Assembly: GCF_030690045.1 (NCBI RefSeq)
Contig: NZ_JAUYHK010000011.1
Coordinates: forward strand, 372,001 to 436,000
DNA: 64,000 bases
Source: Thalassospira sp.
GTDB taxonomy: Bacteria; Pseudomonadota; Alphaproteobacteria; Rhodospirillales; Thalassospiraceae
Direction: 5' to 3'
Shown here: positions 1-9,371 of the stretch, in pieces
How the letters are laid out: each line of letters starts with the position of its first letter
Numbering within the stretch: the first letter of the stretch is position 1
Program-made: the position numbers and the translations under genes
The notes under the pieces: model-generated
Seen by the model: the letters and a program-made list of their open reading frames with translations, nothing else
Databases searched by the model: none
Told to the model about the DNA's origin: nothing

Positions 1-483
1 CCAATCCGGGTTGCCTCGATCTATGTGCCGATGGGCACCGAGGTCGGATCAGAAAAATTCGCCTATAAACTGAATTTTCTGAACTGGGTGATTACCCGGT
101 TTGAAACGATTTTCGCCAGTGGCGAAGCCGCCGTCATGGGTGGTGATTACAACATCACCCCCGATGATGATGATGTTTATGATCCGGAAAAATTGCACGA
201 AACGGTGTTGTGTTCGACAATCGAGCGCAAAAAACTGCGCACCATGATGAATATTGGCTACACTGATGCTTTCCGGACGTTCAACACTGCCGGGCATCAA
301 TATAGCTGGTGGGATTACCGCGCCGGGGCGTGGAACAAGGATAACGGGCTTCGCATTGACCACCTGTTGCTGACCCCGGCCGCCGCCGACCGACTAAGCG
401 CATCAGGGATTGATCGCGATCCGCGTGCAAAAGAAAAAGCGTCCGACCACACACCGGTCTGGTGCCTGATTGATGACGCCTGA
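1..483 (+). CDS. xth: Exodeoxyribonuclease III, C-terminal part (5' end outside window)
   Basis: This is the last 160 codons of an exonuclease III / AP endonuclease of the EEP nuclease superfamily, which acts in base excision repair by cutting 5' to abasic sites. The reading frame is open from base 1 (codons reading IRVASIYVPMG), so the gene starts upstream of the window and the ATG at 25 is internal. Active-site motifs are visible: GGDYNI (the catalytic Asp/Asn pair), LRIDHLLL and SDHTPVW, the terminal Asp-His pair. The stop at 483 is followed by a hairpin terminator shared with the convergent ribB. The family call is firm; only the N-terminal part is missing. Confidence 0.93.
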   Translation, partial: PIRVASIYVPMGTEVGSEKFAYKLNFLNWVITRFETIFASGEAAVMGGDYNITPDDDDVYDPEKLHETVLCSTIERKKLRTMMNIGYTDAFRTFNTAGHQYSWWDYRAGAWNKDNGLRIDHLLLTPAAADRLSASGIDRDPRAKEKASDHTPVWCLIDDA

Positions 484-507
484 CAGCTCATAACAGATGA
501 AGAATAC

Positions 508-545
508 AAAACGGGATGGCCGATTAAAGCCATCCCGTTTTTTGC
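508..545. terminator. Bidirectional intrinsic terminator between xth and ribB
   Basis: A perfect 12-13 bp stem (AAACGGGATGGC at about 509-520 with its complement at 529-540) and an 8-base loop are followed by a T-run on the + strand and preceded by an A-run. It can therefore stop transcription from both convergent genes. Confidence 0.85.
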
Positions 546-1214
546 TTATTCTGCCGCCTGTTGCAACGATGTGCGGCAGGCCACAATATCTTCGATGCTG
601 ATCACCACCATGTCGTGGGCCAAGGCATAGGCAATCAGTTCGGGCAGACGCGCCATGCTGCCATCCGGGTTGGTCAGTTCACATAACACCCCGGCGGGTT
701 TCAACCCTGCCAACCGCATCAGATCAACCGTGCCTTCGGTATGGCCGCGCCGTTCCAGAACCCCGCCCGGTCGGGCGCGCAACGGAAAAACATGGCCGGG
801 ACGCGCCAAATGGTCGGCCTTTGCACCGTCGGCAGTTGCCGTTTTGACCGTCACAACCCGGTCCGCCGCAGAAACGCCAGTGGTAACGCCTTCTTTGGCC
901 TCGATAGAAACTGTAAAACCGGTTCCCATGCTTGATGTGTTCTTGGCGACCATTGGCGGCAAATCAAGTTCCGTTGCCGCCTCGTCGGTCAGGCACAGAC
1001 AGACAATGCCGCTGCAATCGCGGATCATCATGGCCATTTGCTCATTGGTAAGATGTTCAGCCGAAAAAATCAGATCGCCTTCATTTTCGCGATCTTCATC
1101 ATCGACGACCAAAACCCCCTTGCCCGCACGCAAATCGGCCAGGGCCGTCTTCATGCGGTTTTGGGTGTCACCAAACAGTGACAGGCTTGATACTGGATGA
1201 ACACACTGATTCAT
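546..1214 (-). CDS. ribB: 3,4-dihydroxy-2-butanone-4-phosphate synthase
   Basis: RibB converts ribulose 5-phosphate to 3,4-dihydroxy-2-butanone 4-phosphate plus formate, the four-carbon precursor of riboflavin. The 222-residue protein has the single-domain length of E. coli RibB (about 217), with no GTP cyclohydrolase II half. Diagnostic motifs are the acidic metal/substrate loop [10 protein letters not shown] near residue 40 and GHTEGTVDL in the C-terminal half. The ATG at 1214 has a GGAGG Shine-Dalgarno 7 bases upstream. An FMN riboswitch lies about 130 bases upstream in the same orientation, so expression should fall when FMN is plentiful. No other rib gene is adjacent; a separate rib operon elsewhere is likely but not visible here. 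Confidence 0.97.
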   Translation of the reverse strand: MNQCVHPVSSLSLFGDTQNRMKTALADLRAGKGVLVVDDEDRENEGDLIFSAEHLTNEQMAMMIRDCSGIVCLCLTDEAATELDLPPMVAKNTSSMGTGFTVSIEAKEGVTTGVSAADRVVTVKTATADGAKADHLARPGHVFPLRARPGGVLERRGHTEGTVDLMRLAGLKPAGVLCELTNPDGSMARLPELIAYALAHDMVVISIEDIVACRTSLQQAAE

Positions 1215-1341
1215 AACCGTCCTCCATAGATGGCGGCTTACGAATCAGGGCATGCGCAAGAAAGGGCCGAACCCGAAAATTCCGGAATCCGGTCACAGGC
1301 AGACAGAATTCGGGTCTCATCACCCAATCCCTGTCACGCTT

Positions 1342-1487
1342 TATCCTCTCCCATCCGGACTGTTACCGTCGGCCCCGGAATTACACCGGGTCTGCTGACC
1401 CTGCCGGTCATAAAACCAGCAGGCGCTCGCGGGCTTCCCTGAAAAACAGGATTACCGCCGGTCGGGAATTTCACCCTGCCCTGAGAA
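1342..1487 (-). promoter_or_regulatory. FMN riboswitch (RFN element)
   Basis: Read on the minus strand, the region contains the conserved RFN blocks in order: CTCAGGGCAGGGTGAAATTC near 1485-1466, CCGACCGGCGGTAA, a central AGCCCGCGAGC, then GGTGTAATTCCGG, GCCGACGGTAACAGTC and GGATGGGAGAGGATAAAG near 1342. The spacing and closing helix are as expected. It precedes ribB, the classical target. The 127 bases between aptamer and start codon contain the expression platform; a short stem near the ribB Shine-Dalgarno suggests, weakly, translational control. Confidence 0.95.
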
Positions 1488-1554
1488 TAAGCGCCGTGTT
1501 CATAACGACATGTCCGTTGCAGACCGCAACGAACGCAGACACTTTAGAAAAGGA

Positions 1555-2409
1555 TCATAAGGATTGCAAGCACTGGCTGGCCTCAATCGCCTGCGCCATA
1601 TTTTCCAGAAATCCCGCCGCCACAGGTGATATTGTCAAAACACGTCCATCAATGGCACCAACCGCCCGCACCCCTTGCAGGGCATTGCAAACAAACACCA
1701 GATCGGCCGTGCCAAGATCATCGGGCCACAGGGTTTCAACACGGGCATCCATCCCGTTGCACATCGCCCAATCCAGAACAAACTGCCGTGCAATCCCGCC
1801 AAGCGCCCCCCCTGCCGGATCAGGTGTCCGCAAAATCCCGTTTTTCAGGATAAACAGATTGGCGATACCGGTTTCGGCAAGACTGCCATCCACCGACAGG
1901 ATCAACGCATCATCCGCTCCCGTATCGGCGGATTCTTGCCGGGCGATGATATTATCAAGATAATTCAGACTTTTGATCCGCCCTGCCACCGACCACGGAT
2001 TACGCCTGATTTTTTGCGATATTGCCAGTGAAACAAAGGAATCAGGGGATCGAGGAGTAAAAGCCGTCGCCGTAATCAGACATGTCGGCACCACCGGATC
2101 GGGCGGCAAAAGCCCGCGTGGCCCAATGCCGCGCGTCACCGTCAGGCGAACTGCAGCATCGGTCATATCGCCACACAAACCGGCAATCGCCTGCGTTACG
2201 TCCGATGCACTTGGCAGGGCGGCAGGATCAAGACCGATCTGGCTGGCATGGTCGGACAGCCGGGTCAGATGATCTTTCAGCCAGGCGACAATCCCGCGAT
2301 GTGCCCGCATGGTTTCAAACATGCCATCACCCAGCAAAAACCCACGATCCATCGGATCAATCCGGGCATTGGCGGTATCCATCATCTGTCCGTTCAGCCA
2401 GATTTTCAT
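1555..2409 (-). CDS. pabC: Aminodeoxychorismate lyase (class IV PLP aminotransferase fold)
   Basis: PabC releases pyruvate from 4-amino-4-deoxychorismate to give p-aminobenzoate for folate. The 284-residue protein shows the fold-type IV signatures: DRGFLLGDGMFET near residue 21, the PLP-binding lysine in RIKSLNYLDN (Lys146), and SLAETGIANLF near residue 180. Family members include D-amino acid and branched-chain aminotransferases, so sequence alone is ambiguous, but the gene overlaps pabA by 4 bases (ATGA), which strongly supports PabC. It is last in a pabB-pabA-pabC operon. Confidence 0.9.
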   Translation of the reverse strand: MKIWLNGQMMDTANARIDPMDRGFLLGDGMFETMRAHRGIVAWLKDHLTRLSDHASQIGLDPAALPSASDVTQAIAGLCGDMTDAAVRLTVTRGIGPRGLLPPDPVVPTCLITATAFTPRSPDSFVSLAISQKIRRNPWSVAGRIKSLNYLDNIIARQESADTGADDALILSVDGSLAETGIANLFILKNGILRTPDPAGGALGGIARQFVLDWAMCNGMDARVETLWPDDLGTADLVFVCNALQGVRAVGAIDGRVLTISPVAAGFLENMAQAIEASQCLQSL

Positions 2410-3014
2410 GACGTATTCCGTGTTTTGTCTGGGTGGCAGGCCTTTGCGGACAAGGCGATATCCAGAAAATTTTGCAACAAATCATGGCCCTGTTCGGTCA
2501 GGACGGATTCGGGATGAAATTGCACGCCAAAAACCGGCAAATCTCGATGCGCAAAGGCCATGATTTCATCTTCCGGCCCCCGTGCCGTGATCATCAACGG
2601 ACCATCGACCGGCAAATCGACAATCAACGAGTGATAGCGCGTCACAGTCAGCGGATTATCGATGTTCTGAAAAATCCCTTGCCCGTTATGAGTGATCCGC
2701 GATGTCATGCCATGGACCGGACGGCGGGCGCGTTTGACAATCCCGCCAAAGGCCTGCGCAATTGCCTGATGGCCCAGACAAACCCCTAACATCGGGTAAT
2801 CCGGCCACAAAGCGGCAATCAGTTCCAGACTGCGCCCGGCTTCATCCGGGCTGCACGGGCCCGGAGAAAACAAAATGGCATCGGGATCGATATCGCGAAC
2901 ATCTTGCGGCCCCAGACGATCATTCCGCACAACTTTGACCTCCTGCCCCAGTTCCACGACATAACGGGCAAGATTGTAAACAAAGGAATCGTAATTATCG
3001 ATCAGCAGGATCAC
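2406..3014 (-). CDS. pabA: Aminodeoxychorismate synthase, glutamine amidotransferase subunit
   Basis: This class I glutamine amidotransferase supplies ammonia to PabB for 4-amino-4-deoxychorismate formation. At 202 residues it has the usual length. The catalytic triad is visible: Cys79 in GVCLGHQ, and His167 and Glu169 in GVQFHPES. The N-terminal LLIDNYDSFVYNL block is typical of the PabA/TrpG family, whose members can serve both p-aminobenzoate and anthranilate synthases. The gene overlaps pabB upstream and pabC downstream by 4 bases each, consistent with translational coupling and a folate role. Confidence 0.93.
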   Translation of the reverse strand: MILLIDNYDSFVYNLARYVVELGQEVKVVRNDRLGPQDVRDIDPDAILFSPGPCSPDEAGRSLELIAALWPDYPMLGVCLGHQAIAQAFGGIVKRARRPVHGMTSRITHNGQGIFQNIDNPLTVTRYHSLIVDLPVDGPLMITARGPEDEIMAFAHRDLPVFGVQFHPESVLTEQGHDLLQNFLDIALSAKACHPDKTRNTS

Positions 3015-4417
3015 GCGGTCCGGCCTCCGGTTTCCGGGATACCAAGCGCGGCAAACAGGCGGGCCGCCTTGGTCAGGGTTTCTTCATATTCCGCCGCAGG
3101 AATGCTGTCAGCCACAATACCACCCCCGACATTAAACGCCATCCTGCCCCTTTGGATCGTCAGAGTACGAATTGCAATGCTGGTATCCATCCCCCCATCA
3201 AAACCGATAAAACCAATCGCCCCACAATAAGGACCACGAGTCAGTTGTTCCAGTTTGGTGATGATTTCCATCGCCCGGATTTTCGGTGCCCCGGTAATAG
3301 ATCCGCCGGGGAAACAAGCCTCCAGCAGATCAAGGGCGGTTTTACCATCGGCAAGGCTACCGGTCACGGTTGAGACCAGATGATGAACATTGGCAAAACT
3401 TTCCAATGCACAAATATCAGGGGTTTTGATGGAATGTGGTGCGCAGACTTTTGACAAATCGTTGCGCAGCAAATCAACAATCATAACATTTTCGGCCCGA
3501 TCCTTGACTGAAACCATCAATTCCTGCGCAAAATTCGCATCTTCAATCGGGGTTGTGCCGCGCGGGCGCGTCCCCTTGATCGGTCTGGTTTCAACCTGTC
3601 GGCCTGTGACCTTTAAAAACCGTTCGGGCGAATTCGATACAATGGCGAGATCGCCAAAATTCAAAAAAGCCCCAAAAGGTGCCGGACTAAGATCGGCCAG
3701 ACGGCGATACAGGCCAAAGCGATCCGGCACATTGCCGATACTGTATTCCGCCCGGAAACATTGCGACAGATTGGCCTGAAAAATATCGCCTGCGTGAATA
3801 TAATCCACCACCCTGCCCACGGCAGCCTCGTAAGATTCCCGGTCAAAATTCGATTGCCACGGGGTAACATCCGGGCAATGTGGAACCGTCGGCACATCCC
3901 CCAAAGGACGCGCCAGCCGCAAATATTTGCGGATCATCGCAAGACGATCCGCCGCCCGTTTATCGCGTCTGCTCCCCCTGAATTCGGGGATACCGGTTGA
4001 GATCAGCCACATGCGCCGGTCAATCCGGTCAAAGGCAATCACCACATCATAAATGCCAATCGCCATGTCGGGCACATCCAACCAGTCGGTATCGGCACGG
4101 GGCAGGTTTTCAAGCTGATGCACCAGTTCATAACCAAAATACCCAAGTGCCCCCCCCTGAAAGGGCGGCAGATCATCCCGATGATCCTGTTCAAATCCCG
4201 CCAAAAGCGCCGCCAGAACATCCATCGGCTTGCCCGGCACCGGCAGACCATCCTGTATTACCTGCCCGTTTTTGGCGGTAATTTTATGTAACGGGCTGAC
4301 AACGATATAGGCATGGCGGTCGCGGTCGCCGGAATCAAGTAAATGGCTGTCGGCATAGGCGGCAAATGCGCCATAGGCATCAAGCGGTTCGATATAAGGA
4401 CATTCTTCAATCAGCAT
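3011..4417 (-). CDS. pabB: Aminodeoxychorismate synthase component I
   Basis: PabB aminates chorismate using ammonia from PabA. The 468-residue protein is a chorismate-binding enzyme of the PabB/TrpE family: an N-terminal divergent domain to about residue 180, then the catalytic domain with RPIKGTRPRG, DLLRNDLSKVC and PGGSITGAPKIRAMEI, the last being the signature that separates the family from isochorismate synthases. It is first in the overlapping operon with pabA and pabC, so PabB is preferred over TrpE. The operon's promoter should lie in the 130 bases between it and valS. Confidence 0.92.
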   Translation of the reverse strand: MLIEECPYIEPLDAYGAFAAYADSHLLDSGDRDRHAYIVVSPLHKITAKNGQVIQDGLPVPGKPMDVLAALLAGFEQDHRDDLPPFQGGALGYFGYELVHQLENLPRADTDWLDVPDMAIGIYDVVIAFDRIDRRMWLISTGIPEFRGSRRDKRAADRLAMIRKYLRLARPLGDVPTVPHCPDVTPWQSNFDRESYEAAVGRVVDYIHAGDIFQANLSQCFRAEYSIGNVPDRFGLYRRLADLSPAPFGAFLNFGDLAIVSNSPERFLKVTGRQVETRPIKGTRPRGTTPIEDANFAQELMVSVKDRAENVMIVDLLRNDLSKVCAPHSIKTPDICALESFANVHHLVSTVTGSLADGKTALDLLEACFPGGSITGAPKIRAMEIITKLEQLTRGPYCGAIGFIGFDGGMDTSIAIRTLTIQRGRMAFNVGGGIVADSIPAAEYEETLTKAARLFAALGIPETGGRTA

Positions 4418-4495
4418 GGATGCCGCATCCCATCAGGTTCCCGCCAATCTATGCGATTCGTCCCGATTGGCGAGCAGAAAACCGACAAACAACAA

Positions 4496-4522
4496 GGGCC
4501 GATCCATCCCCGGACCGGCCCC
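4496..4522 (-). terminator. Probable intrinsic terminator of valS
   Basis: On the minus strand a GC-rich stem (GGGCCG at 4496-4501 with CGGCCC at 4516-4521, plus inner pairs) is followed by TTGTTGTTTGT, 26 bases beyond the valS stop. A second, weaker hairpin (CGCCAATC 4442-4449 with GATTGGCG 4465-4472) lies further down, just before pabB. Confidence 0.6.
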
Positions 4523-4547
4523 TGTCTGCCCATATCAAGGCAATCCC

Positions 4548-7229
4548 TTACATGGCCGCGATGCGGGCAAGGGCTTCTTGCAGTTTCGCCTGCGTTTCGC
4601 GGGCTTCTGCAAGCTTGGCCTTTTCGGTTGCCACGATATGTTCCGGGGCGCGGCTGACAAAACTTTCGTTCGACAATTTGCCTTCCTGCGCCTTGATATA
4701 TTTCGCGGTTTTGTCGATTTCCTTATCAAGACGGGCTTTTTCCGCCGCGATATCGATAAAGGCAGCCACCGACACAAACACTGAAACACCGTCAACCACC
4801 GTCTGGATCGCGCCACGGGCAATGGATTCCACATCCCCCTGCCCGGCGAAATTAACACTGGCAACACGGGCCAGACGTTTGACCTGTGCATCCTGTGCGG
4901 TAACGGCACCTTTCATCGCATCCGATGCATCAACCAGATAAACCGGCACTTCGGCAGCGGGTGGCACATTCATTTCCGAACGGACCGCACGGATTTCGCC
5001 AATCAGGCGCAGGGCAAGGTCAATTTCCGCCTCGGCAGCACGATCAATCAGATCATCGCCCAGTTCCGGCCATTTCTGCGAAATCAGAAGAGACGAACGA
5101 TCGGCGGCAGTCTGTTCCCACAATTCTTCGGTAATAAACGGCATTACTGGATGAAGCATCAGCAAAATCTGATCCAGAACCCATGCCGCTGTTGCGCGGG
5201 TTTCGGCCTTGGCAGCCGCATCATCACCCATGAAAACCGGCTTTGCCAGTTCCAGATACCAGTCACAGAACGTGCCCCAGACAAACTGATAGGCCCCACT
5301 GGCGGCATCGTTAAAGCGATAGCTTTCGATCCCTGATGAAATGGCTTTGCCCGCCTCTGCAACCTTGCCGACAATCCAGCGATTCAGGGTGGTTTTAACC
5401 GCACGCGGATCAAAACCGGCCACCGGTTTGCATTCATTCATTTCGCAGAAACGCGCGGCATTCCACAATTTGGTTGCGAAATTGCGATATCCCTCGACCC
5501 GCGATCCGGCCAGCTTGATATCGCGTCCCTGTGCGGCCAGTGCCGTCAGGGTAAAGCGCAGGGCATCACAGCCATATTCATCAATCAGTTCCAGGGGATC
5601 AATGACATTGCCCTTGGATTTGGACATCTTCTGACCATGTTCATCGCGGACCAGCGCATGGATATACACATCCTTGAACGGTACCTTGCCATCCATAAAA
5701 TGCATGCCCATCATGATCATGCGGGCAACCCAAAAGAAAATAATGTCAAAACCGGTAACCAGAACATCGCCCGGATAATATTTGTCCAGTTCCGGGGTTT
5801 TGTCCGGCCAGCCAAGGGTAGAATACGGCCACAGGGCGGATGAAAACCACGTATCAAGAACGTCAGTTTCCTGATCCAGAATGACATCCTTGCCATAATG
5901 GACACGGGCTGCCGTCATTGCTTCTTCTTCGGTTTCCTCAACAAAAAAGGTGCCATCCGGACCGAACCATGCCGGAATGCGATGCCCCCACCATAATTGC
6001 CGGGAAATGCACCAGGGCTGAATGTTGCGCATCCAGTCAAAATAGGTGTTTTCCCAATTTTTCGGCACGAACCGGATGCGACCGTCTTCAACCGCCTCAA
6101 GGGCCGGTTTCGCCAGAACTTCGGCATTCACAAACCACTGATCGGTCAAATAAGGCTCGATCACGACATTGGAACGATCCCCGTACGGGACCATGTGAAC
6201 CGTATCCTCGATCTTGTCGAGCAGGCCCAGTTCTTCCATCTTCGCCACGATCAGCTCGCGGGCCTTGAATCGATCCAAACCACGATATTCTTCAGGAACA
6301 TCGTCATTCAGACAGGCGTGATCGTTGAAAATATTGATTTTTTCCAGATCGTTGCGCTTGCCGACTTCAAAGTCGTTGAAATCATGCGCCGGGGTGATTT
6401 TCACCGCCCCCGACCCTTTTTCAGGATCTGCATATTCGTCGGCGACAATGCGAATGCGCCGCCCAACAATTGGCAGAATACAATATTTGCCGATCAGGTC
6501 CTGATAACGTTCATCATCGGGATGAACCGCAACAGCCGTATCCCCCAACATGGTTTCCGGACGCGTGGTAGCAACAGTAATAAACTCGCCCTCGCGGCCT
6601 TCAATCGGATATTTGAAATGCCAGTAATGGCCCTTGACTTCTTTTTGAACGACTTCAAGGTCGGAAATCGCAGTCAGAAGTTTCGGGTCCCAGTTGACCA
6701 GACGTTTGTCGCGATAAATCAGGCCGTCCTTGTGAAGCGATACAAACACCTTGCGCACCGCCGCCGACAGACCTTCATCCATCGTGAACCGTTCACGCGG
6801 CCAGTCCGGTGATGCGCCCAGACGGCGCAACTGCCCGATAATGGTGCCGCCCGATTGTTCTTTCCATTCCCAGACTTTTTCGATGAACTTGTCGCGGCCC
6901 AGATCGTGGCGCGAAACCTTTTGTTCACCCAATTGCCGTTCTACCACCATCTGGGTGGCGATACCTGCATGGTCGGTGCCCGGCTGCCACAGGGTATCCT
7001 TGCCGCGCATGCGGTTATAACGGATCAGGATATCCTGCAATGTAAAGGTCAGGGCATGGCCCATATGGAGGCTACCCGTCACGTTGGGCGGCGGCATCAT
7101 AATGACATAGGGATCGGCCTTTGATGCCGGGTCGGCAGCAAAAGCCCCCGATTTTTCCCATTTATCGTATAATTTGCCTTCGACTTCGGCGGGGCTGTAA
7201 GTCTTCTCCAACATGGTCTTTTGATCCAC
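4548..7229 (-). CDS. valS: Valyl-tRNA synthetase
   Basis: ValS charges tRNA-Val in the cytoplasm. The 893-residue protein is full length for a class Ia synthetase. The HIGH motif appears as HMGH at residues 55-58 in PPPNVTGSLHMGHA, and KMSKS lies near residue 535 in KMSKSKGNVIDP. The CP1 editing domain occupies the stretch between them, with the conserved TTRPETMLGDTAVAV. The anticodon-binding domain follows, and the last 65 residues form the Lys/Glu-rich coiled coil typical of ValRS. A second ATG at codon 6 (MLEKTYSP) is an equally plausible start. It follows popZ, a neighbourhood I recognise from other alphaproteobacteria. Confidence 0.97.
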   Translation of the reverse strand: MDQKTMLEKTYSPAEVEGKLYDKWEKSGAFAADPASKADPYVIMMPPPNVTGSLHMGHALTFTLQDILIRYNRMRGKDTLWQPGTDHAGIATQMVVERQLGEQKVSRHDLGRDKFIEKVWEWKEQSGGTIIGQLRRLGASPDWPRERFTMDEGLSAAVRKVFVSLHKDGLIYRDKRLVNWDPKLLTAISDLEVVQKEVKGHYWHFKYPIEGREGEFITVATTRPETMLGDTAVAVHPDDERYQDLIGKYCILPIVGRRIRIVADEYADPEKGSGAVKITPAHDFNDFEVGKRNDLEKINIFNDHACLNDDVPEEYRGLDRFKARELIVAKMEELGLLDKIEDTVHMVPYGDRSNVVIEPYLTDQWFVNAEVLAKPALEAVEDGRIRFVPKNWENTYFDWMRNIQPWCISRQLWWGHRIPAWFGPDGTFFVEETEEEAMTAARVHYGKDVILDQETDVLDTWFSSALWPYSTLGWPDKTPELDKYYPGDVLVTGFDIIFFWVARMIMMGMHFMDGKVPFKDVYIHALVRDEHGQKMSKSKGNVIDPLELIDEYGCDALRFTLTALAAQGRDIKLAGSRVEGYRNFATKLWNAARFCEMNECKPVAGFDPRAVKTTLNRWIVGKVAEAGKAISSGIESYRFNDAASGAYQFVWGTFCDWYLELAKPVFMGDDAAAKAETRATAAWVLDQILLMLHPVMPFITEELWEQTAADRSSLLISQKWPELGDDLIDRAAEAEIDLALRLIGEIRAVRSEMNVPPAAEVPVYLVDASDAMKGAVTAQDAQVKRLARVASVNFAGQGDVESIARGAIQTVVDGVSVFVSVAAFIDIAAEKARLDKEIDKTAKYIKAQEGKLSNESFVSRAPEHIVATEKAKLAEARETQAKLQEALARIAAM

Positions 7230-7248
7230 TGCGGGTTTTTAAAGGGAC

Positions 7249-7285
7249 AATAAAGAAAAAAGCGGCGCACCAAGGGCGCGCCGCT
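7249..7285 (-). terminator. Intrinsic terminator of popZ
   Basis: AGCGGCGC at 7261-7268 pairs perfectly with GCGCCGCT at 7278-7285. On the minus strand the stem is followed by TTTTTCTTTATTG. It lies 22 bases beyond the popZ stop and just upstream of valS. Confidence 0.85.
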
Positions 7286-7306
7286 GATAATCAATTTTCG
7301 GCTCGC

Positions 7307-7936
7307 CTACAGGTCTTCGGCGCGGCTGACAATCCGCTCGATTTCCTTCTTCACAAGGCGTTCGATCATATAGGGCAGGTTTTCGTCAAGCCATTCCTTC
7401 AGGATCGGGCGCAACATGTCGCGCACCAGATCTTCCAGTGTGGCATGACCGGCATTCAGGCCAAGCGCAATCGCCCGTTTGCGGGCAACCGCCTGCGCCA
7501 GTTCCGTCATGCTGCCTGCCGCCGAATTTTCGGTCATGCCGGAAATCAGGGCTGGTTCGTCATCTTCTTCGTAACGGGCAGGAATCGGCGGTTCCGGTTC
7601 ATCATCGAAATCTTCGATGATGTCATCGGGCAATTCCGGTTCTTCTTCCGGTTCCTCGTCGAAATCAAGCATATCGTCGAGATCAACTTCGTCTTCTTCG
7701 GGCTCGTCAAGGTCCAGAAGTTCGGGCTCTTCGTCTTCAAGCTCAAGCTCTTCGGGTTCTTCATCCAGCACGAGTTCGTCGAAATCGTCTTCCGGTTCCG
7801 GTTCGGGTTCCGGCGCGGGCTTCGGCGCAGCCTTTTTCGCAGGCTCTTTTTTGTCATCATCGCCTTCATCCGCAAGAATTTTGCGAATTGACTGGAGGAT
7901 ATCCTCCATTGAAGGTTCTTGTTGCCCGTCACTCAT
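7307..7936 (-). CDS. popZ: PopZ-like polar organising protein (DUF2497)
   Basis: PopZ proteins self-assemble into a ribosome-excluding matrix at the cell pole and anchor the chromosome-partition complex and signalling proteins. The 209-residue protein has the expected three parts: an N-terminal client-binding helix with SMEDILQSIRKILADE (residues about 9-24), a long Pro/Glu/Asp-rich disordered linker (about 30-125), and a C-terminal helical oligomerisation region with TLEDLVRDMLRPILKEWLDE and IERLVKKEIERIV. The linker is strongly acidic and somewhat longer than I recall for Caulobacter PopZ (177 residues in total). Its place between tolC and valS is as known in the class. A strong terminator follows it. 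Confidence 0.88.
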   Translation of the reverse strand: MSDGQQEPSMEDILQSIRKILADEGDDDKKEPAKKAAPKPAPEPEPEPEDDFDELVLDEEPEELELEDEEPELLDLDEPEEDEVDLDDMLDFDEEPEEEPELPDDIIEDFDDEPEPPIPARYEEDDEPALISGMTENSAAGSMTELAQAVARKRAIALGLNAGHATLEDLVRDMLRPILKEWLDENLPYMIERLVKKEIERIVSRAEDL

Positions 7937-8015
7937 TGGTTTTCTTCCGCGCTAGTTATTTCACCGGACCCATCCGAAACCGCCCCTGATTAACGGTCAG
8001 GGATCGGGGTGCGGA

Positions 8016-9371
8016 TCAATCCGCTCCCCACCACTGGTCTCTGACTTTATTGTAGTTTGCTTCGACATCATAGGATTCAACCGGCAGGCCAAGCACCATG
8101 GCATTCAGCGCGCCAATGGCGGCCTTGACCTGAAATTCGGCAACGGCGGCATCACGACGCGATCCAACCAAATCAACACGCGCCTGCAACAGTTCCTGTT
8201 CCTGATCAAGCACGTCAAGAACGGTACGCGATCCCACTGATGCTTCGCGCTGCACACCATCAAGGGCGACTTCGGCAGACGAAACCTGTGCCTGTTGCGA
8301 TTCGATGCTGGCACGCGCTGTCACCAGCGTTTCCCATGCACTGGTCGCATTTTCAATCACTGTCCGGCGGGCACTTTCCACATTGACACGCGCCTGTCCG
8401 GCCGTTTGTTTCGATGCCCGGATATTGGAATATTCTGCACCGGACTGATAAAGCGGCACCGTGACCGAAGCCATGATTTCGGCCGTATCGGCGGTCAGAT
8501 CCTCGGTCGAGGCTTCATAGGCCTGCGAAACACCTGCCGACAGATTGACTTGCGGATAAAGCGCACCTTCACTCAGACGAATGTCGTGACGGGCTGCTTC
8601 TTCGGTAAATTGGGCACTGATCACTTCCGGATGCTGACTGGCTGCCATCGACAGAACCTGTCCGACATCGGTCGGCAAGCCTGAAAGCGGATCGGGAATG
8701 GTCAAGTCCGACGGCGGATTACCCACCAGTCGTTCATATTGCGCCCGGGTATTGGCCAGATTGCCCTGGGCTGAAATCAGGCTGGCTTTTGATCCGGCCA
8801 GACGGGCTTCTGCCTGCGAAACATCGGTTCGGGTGACTTCACCAACCGAAAACCGGTCCTGCGTTGCTTCAAGCTGACGCTCCAGCACGCGGACGTTGTT
8901 TTGGTTAAGTTCGACAACCGCCGTATCGCGCAGCACATCGAAATAAGCCGTCGCCACTTCCAGGAACACATCCTGTTCAGTCGACCGCAAGGTCGAACGT
9001 TGCGAACGGATGCGGGCTTCGGCGCGTTGCGTCTGCGCCTCGGTCCGGCCACCACGATACAACGGCTGCGTCACATCAAGCCCAACCGTATAAGGGGTCA
9101 GGCTGTTGTTTGACGACGCACCGCCGTCAATTTCACTGTCAATTTCGCGCAGACCGGCTTCGCCGGTCAATTGCACTGTCGGGCGCCAATTGGAAAGGGC
9201 CTGGGATGCCTCTTCGTCGGTTGCCCGCAAGGAAGCCCGGCCAGCTTCCAGCGTCGGATTGCTCTGATAGGCCTTGATCAAAGCATCTTCGAGTGTTTCC
9301 GCAGACACTGCTGCCGATACAAATCCCGAAGTCGCCAGAATGCTGCAGGTCAGCAAGAACCGTTTTAACAT
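8016..9371 (-). CDS. tolC: TolC-family outer membrane channel protein
   Basis: This is an outer-membrane trimeric efflux duct for type I secretion or RND/ABC efflux. The 451-residue protein begins with a signal peptide of about 24 residues ending in VSA/ETLEDAL. Two homologous halves are visible, each with the outer-membrane efflux protein pattern; the first has VGLDVTQPLYRGGRTEAQ and the second has ASVTVPLYQSGAEYSNI. Long Ala/Gln/Glu-rich helices correspond to the periplasmic barrel. No inner-membrane pump or adaptor gene is adjacent, so the partner is unknown; the protein may be the general TolC. It is in line with the rhodanese and Pcm-like genes upstream. Confidence 0.93.
   Translation of the reverse strand: MLKRFLLTCSILATSGFVSAAVSAETLEDALIKAYQSNPTLEAGRASLRATDEEASQALSNWRPTVQLTGEAGLREIDSEIDGGASSNNSLTPYTVGLDVTQPLYRGGRTEAQTQRAEARIRSQRSTLRSTEQDVFLEVATAYFDVLRDTAVVELNQNNVRVLERQLEATQDRFSVGEVTRTDVSQAEARLAGSKASLISAQGNLANTRAQYERLVGNPPSDLTIPDPLSGLPTDVGQVLSMAASQHPEVISAQFTEEAARHDIRLSEGALYPQVNLSAGVSQAYEASTEDLTADTAEIMASVTVPLYQSGAEYSNIRASKQTAGQARVNVESARRTVIENATSAWETLVTARASIESQQAQVSSAEVALDGVQREASVGSRTVLDVLDQEQELLQARVDLVGSRRDAAVAEFQVKAAIGALNAMVLGLPVESYDVEANYNKVRDQWWGAD

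Noticed and set aside
7560..7800. Apparent tandem nucleotide repeats (GAAGAA/TCTTCG-type)
   Set aside because: They simply encode the Glu/Asp-rich linker of the PopZ-like protein; periods are irregular and no unit is conserved.
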